Positions 6,238-9,706 of a DNA stretch of 9,706 bases are shown in pieces. Each line of letters begins with the position of its first letter. Position 1 is the stretch's first letter. Position numbers and translations under genes: made by a program. The notes under the pieces are model-generated. The model was given only the letters and a program-made list of their open reading frames with translations, did not search any database and was not told the origin of the DNA. This DNA comes from Alphaproteobacteria bacterium (GTDB lineage: Bacteria; Pseudomonadota; Alphaproteobacteria; UBA11222): positions 4,181-13,886 of the forward strand of contig DMKG01000081.1 of NCBI GenBank assembly GCA_003454415.1, given 5' to 3'.

Positions 6238-7017
6238 TCAGATTTTGCTCTGGTTCTGTCCGCGCTGGCGGATTTCACCACGCCGGCGCTCTATGTTTTC
6301 CGGCGTCACGGACTTTGCAGTCGCCTTGAACACCCGCTGCTCGCTTTGCAGGCCGGCGTTCAGATCCTGGCCGAATCCTTCATCGATCAGCTTCTTGTAG
6401 GCGATGAGGTTTTCGGGCACCGCAGAAAGCATATCCTGGGCGAGCGCGCGGGCTGCGGGCATCAATTCCTCCGGAGCGACCACCCGGTTCACCAGCCCCC
6501 AGTCGGCGGCCTGTTCCGCCGACAGGAAATTGCCGGTCAGCGAAAGTTCCTTCGCGCGGTAAATGCCAATGGCGCGGGAGAGTTTCTGGCTGAGCCCCCA
6601 GCCCGGCATGACGCCCACCCGCACATGGGTGTCGGCAAAGCGCGCATGGGTCGAAGCCAGCAGGACATCGCAGGCGAGAGCGAGTTCGAAACCGCCGGTG
6701 ATGGCCGCGCCATTGATCGCGCCGATGACCGGCCCATCAAACTGCGCCAGGGCCTCGACCACATTGCCGCCCCCCAGCGCGCCGCCAATCCGGTTTTCCC
6801 CGCTGCCCAGCTCCTTCAGATCGAGACCGGCGCAAAACGCCCTTCCGGCGCCCGTCAGGATCATCACGCGCACCGAACCATCATCCGCCAGGGCGCGAAT
6901 GGTCCTGCTGAGCTCCACGCGCAGTTCGCTCGAGAGCGCATTCATAGCCCCAGGGCGGTTGAGGGTCAGGGTGGCGATCCCGCCGGACACATCCACAAGC
7001 AGCACAGGTTCAGACAT
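6238..7017 (-). CDS. Enoyl-CoA hydratase/isomerase (crotonase) family protein
   Basis: The 259-residue product has the crotonase fold. The first oxyanion-hole segment is AFCAGLDLKEL (60-70), and the family signature is INGAAITGGFELALACD (101-117), which carries the first catalytic-type glutamate, E111. The region RFADTHVRVGVMPGWGLSQ (126-144) aligns with F-G-Q-P-E-I-L-L-G-T-I-P-G-A-G-G-T-Q of rat mitochondrial enoyl-CoA hydratase. There the second catalytic glutamate (E164) is replaced by H131, so classical hydration of 2-enoyl-CoA is doubtful, while an isomerase, hydrolase-like or other CoA-ester role is possible. The start is supported by AAGGGG 5 bases before the ATG. The gene stands alone, divergent from the beta-helix gene, with hairpins behind it. 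No other beta-oxidation gene is nearby, so the substrate cannot be inferred. Confidence 0.9.
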   Translation of the reverse strand: MSEPVLLVDVSGGIATLTLNRPGAMNALSSELRVELSRTIRALADDGSVRVMILTGAGRAFCAGLDLKELGSGENRIGGALGGGNVVEALAQFDGPVIGAINGAAITGGFELALACDVLLASTHARFADTHVRVGVMPGWGLSQKLSRAIGIYRAKELSLTGNFLSAEQAADWGLVNRVVAPEELMPAARALAQDMLSAVPENLIAYKKLIDEGFGQDLNAGLQSEQRVFKATAKSVTPENIERRRGEIRQRGQNQSKI

Positions 7018-7145
7018 AAAGGCCCCTTATCATTATGAAGTTATGGCATGATCATAGCGCGCTGCTGGTATAAATTACATCCCGGATTGACGGCCAGACG
7101 ATGGAACGCAAACAGCCCACACAGATCGACGGGCGACAGGTTTTC
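7018..7145. promoter_or_regulatory. Divergent promoter region between the crotonase and beta-helix genes
   Basis: The 128-base gap must hold both promoters. TATAAA at 7069-7074 is a possible plus-strand -10, and ATTATG at 7032-7037 reads CATAAT on the minus strand; neither has a convincing -35. The 8-bp palindrome ATGATCAT (7048-7055) lies between them and could be an operator. These are weak, motif-only observations. Confidence 0.3.
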
Positions 7146-8348
7146 ATGATGCGGATTGTGAATCTGATGATCCTGGGAATGGCGGTTTGCCCCGGCTTAC
7201 TGACATGCGCCAGCGCGAGAAATCTCCCGGTCACTGACGCGGCGCAATTGCAACGCGCCGTTGAAGAGGCGAAACCCGGTGACACGATCCTGATCGCGCC
7301 GGGCCGCTACGCCATGCGCCTGATTTTCACCGCGCAAAATTCGGGAACGGAAAACGCCCCCGTGGTCTTGCGGCCGCGCGACGGCGCGGGAAGCGTGGTG
7401 ATCGACAGCCGCGAAACCGGCGCGGACATGACCGTGAAATTTACGGGGGCATCCCATATTCAGCTCGAGGGCCTGGACATTACCGGCGGCGGCTATCATG
7501 GCGTATTCTTTACCGAAGGCGCGCATCATATTCTCCTCCTGAAAAACCGGATATATGACAATTTCACCGTCCAGCCCCTCAACAGTCACGCAGAGGTGAA
7601 AGGCAGCGGGCCGCGCGACAACCGCCCGCGCCGCATCACCCTTGCAGATAATGAAATCTTCCACACAACCCACCCGTCTGGTGGCAATTTTCAGGGCGTT
7701 GACTGTAATTTCTGCGATGATTTCCGGATAGTGGAAAACCACATCCACGATATCCGGAATCCTTCAGAGGCACGGCATTCCCGTTTCGACCGGGGAAGCT
7801 GCATTCAGATGAAAAGCGCCAGCACGAGTGTGGTGATCGAGCGCAACCGGATTGCGAACTGCCATATCGGCGTGGTTTATGGCGGCGAGGGACGCGCAAG
7901 CCCGGAACATATTGGCGGGATTATGCGCAATAATATCGTTACAGGCGCCGCGGAGTTTGGCGTCGCCATCGTCAATGTCAGCGGCGGCAAGGTGATGCAC
8001 AATACGTTTTACGGCAACCGCCAGTCCATCGCCGTCTTCCGGGACAGCCGCAACCCGGACAGCCGCAATGACGCCATCGTGGCCAACAATCTTCTCGATA
8101 CGCCCCTGCATCAGGACAATGCGCAGGATTCCATCCGGCGGCAGGCGAACCCTGTTGTGGCGCCTGGAGATGGGGCTGGGGTTTTCCGGGACCCGGGGGC
8201 GGGTGACTTCCGCCTTTTTCCCGGCGCGTCCGCCTTCATCGATGCGGGGGTCTATACAGGAAATGATGAAGTGCAAGAGGATTTCGCCGGGACCCGGCGC
8301 CCGCTGGGCGGCGCCCCGGATATCGGCGCCTTTGAACATTCCCCCTGA
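7146..8348 (+). CDS. Secreted right-handed parallel beta-helix protein
   Basis: The 400-residue product begins with a signal peptide (MMRIVNLMILGMAVCPGLLT, probable cut after CASA at about 24). An N-terminal cap typical of PL6/chondroitinase-B-like and NosD-like helices follows: LPVTDAAQLQRAVEEAKPGD (27-46), TILIAPGRY. Then come many short coils of the type HIQLEGLDITGGGYHGVFF (104-122), RITLADNEIFHTT, FRIVENHIHDIRN, VVIERNRIANCHIGVVYGG and IMRNNIVTG. Cysteines 187, 190, 219 and 239 could form disulfides. The end, DFRLFPGASAFIDAGV and GAPDIGAFE, is the common end of such proteins. It is probably periplasmic or secreted and may bind or cleave a polysaccharide, but I cannot name catalytic residues. 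An upstream in-frame ATG (7101) would put 15 polar residues before the signal peptide; ATGATG at 7146 with AGG 5 bases before it is preferred. Confidence 0.83.
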   Translation: MMRIVNLMILGMAVCPGLLTCASARNLPVTDAAQLQRAVEEAKPGDTILIAPGRYAMRLIFTAQNSGTENAPVVLRPRDGAGSVVIDSRETGADMTVKFTGASHIQLEGLDITGGGYHGVFFTEGAHHILLLKNRIYDNFTVQPLNSHAEVKGSGPRDNRPRRITLADNEIFHTTHPSGGNFQGVDCNFCDDFRIVENHIHDIRNPSEARHSRFDRGSCIQMKSASTSVVIERNRIANCHIGVVYGGEGRASPEHIGGIMRNNIVTGAAEFGVAIVNVSGGKVMHNTFYGNRQSIAVFRDSRNPDSRNDAIVANNLLDTPLHQDNAQDSIRRQANPVVAPGDGAGVFRDPGAGDFRLFPGASAFIDAGVYTGNDEVQEDFAGTRRPLGGAPDIGAFEHSP

Positions 8349-8386
8349 AGCCGGCAGCGCCATTAGCAACCCCTGCCATTATGGCT

Positions 8387-8414
8387 TTGCATCCCCGTGG
8401 GGCTGGCCTATGCT
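8387..8414 (+). promoter_or_regulatory. Candidate promoter for the SMP-30-family gene
   Basis: TTGCAT (8387-8392) and TATGCT (8409-8414) are separated by 16 bases and lie about 40 bases before the chosen start codon, in the 106-base gap behind the beta-helix gene. The match to the sigma-70 consensus is partial (3/6 and 4/6), so the call is tentative. Confidence 0.25.
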
Positions 8415-8454
8415 TTGTCCCTCAATCAAGAACGAGCCGGGGGGACCAATTCAC

Positions 8455-9318
8455 ATGCCACAGCTGGAACAGCTCTCATCCGGGCACGGGCTGATCGAAG
8501 GTCCGCTGTTTGAGCCGTCGCAGGGCCTGCTTTTCACCGACACCACCAATGGCGGGGTGCGCCGCCTCTCGCCGGACGGAGAGATTTCCGTCATCATCCC
8601 GCACCGCAAGGGAATTGGCGGTCTGGCTCGCCATGCGGATGGCGGACTTATCGTCAGTGGACGAACAATTGCCTATAAGCCGCCTGACGGCGGAGCGACG
8701 ATCACCCTGATCCCGGACGATCCGCAGGCAGGCATACTGGGATTTAACGATCTGGTAACGGATGACGCCGGCCGGATTTATGCCGGCTCTCTCGCCATAC
8801 ACGCTCTTGCAGACGACAAGCCCAAATCCGCCTTCCTGCACAGGATTGATCTCGATGGCGGCCACAGCGTGGTGGCGAAAGACGTGCATCTGACCAATGG
8901 GCTGGGATTCTCACCGGATGGAAAACTTCTCTATCATTCCGATTCCCGGCTCAATGCGGTGAAGGTTTATGACGTGGCGGCGGATGGTTCGCTCAGCCCG
9001 CCGCGTATCTTCGCCACCACAAAGAACGGTTCGCCGGATGGGCTGGCGGTGGCTGAAGACGGCTCGGTGTGGATCGCGCTGGCTTATGGCGGCGCGGTGA
9101 CCGGCTATTCCCCTGACGGAAGCGAGGCTGTCCGTATCGAAGTGCCGTCGCGCCTGGTTACGAGCCTGTGTTTTGGCGGGGATGACTGGCGCGATCTGTA
9201 TATCGTGACCGGACCGGACAGGGCGAAACCGGACAGCAGCGGAGAAATTTTCCGTATACGGACGAATACCCGCGGCAGGCCAAGGCCGCTGGCGCGGGTA
9301 AAGCTGCCCGCGAGCTGA
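8455..9318 (+). CDS. SMP-30/gluconolactonase/LRE-family protein
   Basis: The 287-residue product is a six-bladed beta-propeller of the SMP-30 family, calcium- or zinc-dependent enzymes that open sugar lactones such as gluconolactone. The four metal-binding positions known from human SMP30 (E18, N103, N154, D204) have clear counterparts: E15 in GLIEGPLF, N98 in GFNDLV, N148 in HLTNGLGFSPDG and D195 in GSPDGLAV. The late signature TSLCFGGDDWRDLYIVT (236-252) is also present. No signal peptide is seen, so it is probably cytoplasmic. The start at 8455 is chosen because GPLFEP follows at the family's usual distance and a G-run (GGGGGGACC) precedes it; the in-frame ATG at 8410 is a less likely alternative. 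The frame stays open far upstream, over the beta-helix gene, but that part is a shadow. The natural lactone is unknown. Confidence 0.88.
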   Translation: MPQLEQLSSGHGLIEGPLFEPSQGLLFTDTTNGGVRRLSPDGEISVIIPHRKGIGGLARHADGGLIVSGRTIAYKPPDGGATITLIPDDPQAGILGFNDLVTDDAGRIYAGSLAIHALADDKPKSAFLHRIDLDGGHSVVAKDVHLTNGLGFSPDGKLLYHSDSRLNAVKVYDVAADGSLSPPRIFATTKNGSPDGLAVAEDGSVWIALAYGGAVTGYSPDGSEAVRIEVPSRLVTSLCFGGDDWRDLYIVTGPDRAKPDSSGEIFRIRTNTRGRPRPLARVKLPAS

Positions 9319-9440
9319 GACGAGAGGGGGGCGCCAAGCCGCACCTGCCTTTTCCCACGGGGAGAGGGAGACGCGAATGCGGCCTCTCCTCTGGCGGGAG
9401 AGGGTTATGGTGAGGGGGAGAGCGCCAAAAAGAATTCGGG
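9319..9440. repeat. GC-rich intergenic repeat of the CCCTCTCCC type
   Basis: Behind the SMP-30-type gene lies a purine-rich stretch with GGGGAGAGGG (9359-9368), a hairpin CCTCTCC (9383-9389)/GGAGAGG (9397-9403) with a 7-base loop, and TTATGGTGAGGGGGAG (9405-9420). Read on the other strand it resembles the CCCTCACC.TAACCCTCTCCC intergenic repeats I know from many proteobacterial genomes. The hairpin may also serve as a 3' end of the upstream gene, but there is no T-run. Confidence 0.5.
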
Positions 9441-9493
9441 ATTCAATCTATTCGCAATTTGCCCTAACAGTTTGCTGAAAAACCCTGTTTCTT

Positions 9494-9519
9494 GTCATCC
9501 TGAGCAAAGCGAAGGATCT
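9494..9519. repeat. Widespread intergenic repeat, GTCATCCTGAGC...GAAGGATCT type
   Basis: GTCATCCTGAGC, then AAAGC, then GAAGGATCT is a short sequence I recognise from intergenic regions of many unrelated bacteria. ATCCT (9497-9501) pairs with AGGAT (9513-9517). The sequence just before it (GTTTGCTGAAAAACCCTG, 9470-9487) commonly accompanies it. It abuts the CTAG-ended element that starts at 9521. Function unknown. Confidence 0.65.
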
Positions 9520-9520
9520 C

Positions 9521-9598
9521 CTAGTGTGGTGGATTTGAAGTTGCTGCACTTAAATGCGGCGGATGCTTACAGCAACTTCAAATCCAAAACCACACTAG
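9521..9598. repeat. Complete CTAG-ended inverted-repeat element, copy A
   Basis: Left arm 9521-9545 reads CTAGTGTGGT then GGATTTGAAGTTGCT. The right arm 9571-9598, as reverse complement, reads CTAGTGTGGT, TTT, then GGATTTGAAGTTGCT. The arms are therefore identical over 25 bases except for a 3-base T insertion in one. The centre (9546-9570) contains CACTTAAATGCGGCGG. The element has no coding capacity. It resembles a MITE or hairpin-type repeat; the CTAG ends recall elements that use TA/CTAG target sites, which is inference only. Confidence 0.85.
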
Positions 9599-9611
9599 AA
9601 ACATATATTTG

Positions 9612-9687
9612 CTAGTGACCCTTATGAATCTGAAGTTCGTTCAGCGCTTGCGGATAAATGTGACGAACTTCAGATTCGGGTCACTGG
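9612..9687. repeat. Complete CTAG-ended inverted-repeat element, copy B
   Basis: Left arm 9612-9640 reads CTAGTGACCC, TTAT, then GAATCTGAAGTTCGT. The right arm 9663-9687, as reverse complement, reads CCAGTGACCC then GAATCTGAAGTTCGT. They match at 24 of 25 positions apart from the 4-base insertion in the left arm. The centre is 9641-9662. The layout matches copy A although the sequence differs. Each arm contains a GANTC site (GAATC/GATTC), the CcrM methylation target in alphaproteobacteria. Confidence 0.83.
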
Positions 9688-9706
9688 TCATTGAAAACTC
9701 TGGATT

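Noticed and set aside
6154..7038. Long plus-strand open frame (294 codons) across the whole crotonase gene
   Set aside because: It mirrors the crotonase gene on the other strand; the product is Gly/Ala/Arg/His-rich with no family resemblance, while the minus strand has clear crotonase motifs and a ribosome-binding site.
7032..7050. ATTATGAAGTTATGG near the crotonase start as a further repeat copy (contains GAAGTT)
   Set aside because: Only about six bases match the GAAGTT core; no CTAG end or second arm is present.
8068..8454. Upstream extension of the SMP-30 frame over the beta-helix gene
   Set aside because: The extra residues are low-complexity Pro/Arg/Ser sequence and the SMP-30 domain starts right after ATG 8455; the upstream part is a shadow of the beta-helix gene.
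124..9403. Recurrent CCCGCCAG motif in hairpins at 124-131, 6190-6197 and (reverse) 9391-9398
   Set aside because: An 8-base GC-rich match is expected by chance at this base composition; the flanking sequences do not align.
9521..9687. Possible CRISPR array from the two neighbouring dyads
   Set aside because: The arms are inverted, not direct, repeats; the two units differ in sequence, and there is no regular spacer series or cas gene.

Overview
The window looks like chromosomal DNA of an alphaproteobacterium. It is GC-rich (roughly 60% by eye), and most ORFs use GC-ending codons. The gene set of an LpoA/LppC-type lipoprotein, rsmI, yraN and a DolP-type double-BON lipoprotein is the classical proteobacterial envelope/ribosome cluster, here followed by a SirB1-type protein and gshB. 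I cannot fix the order or genus from the sequence alone.

Layout. 1-123: C-terminal end of nudC. 194-1534 (minus): LppC/LpoA-type lipoprotein, convergent with nudC and divergent from rsmI. 1621-5756 (plus): a block of five genes, rsmI, yraN (overlapping by 4 bases), dolP, a SirB1/transglutaminase-like protein with a TPR-like tail, and gshB (22 bases after the SirB1 gene). 5757-6237: intergenic region with a possible 64-residue ORF on the minus strand, a markedly AT-rich stretch (about 29% GC by hand count for 6001-6160) and two hairpins behind the next gene. 6238-7017 (minus): enoyl-CoA hydratase/isomerase-family protein. 7146-8348 (plus): secreted right-handed beta-helix protein, divergent from the previous gene. 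8455-9318 (plus): SMP-30/gluconolactonase-family protein. 9319-9706: no gene, but a stack of different intergenic repeats.

How the genes fit together. The left half is housekeeping: NAD(H) turnover, 16S rRNA modification, outer-membrane/peptidoglycan maintenance by two lipoproteins, and the last step of glutathione synthesis. The right half (CoA-ester metabolism, a secreted carbohydrate-type beta-helix protein and a sugar-lactonase-type protein) looks like individually transcribed accessory genes; nothing shows that they form one pathway.

The most interesting non-genic signal is a small dispersed inverted-repeat family with CTAG ends. Two complete elements of different sequence but the same architecture lie side by side at 9521-9598 and 9612-9687. 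A third, one-armed copy lies at 3742-3783, exactly where dolP ends, so that the dolP stop codon TAG is part of the element's CTAG terminus. I found no CRISPR array, tRNA, rRNA or transposase gene, and no clear evidence of a new defence or multi-gene system.
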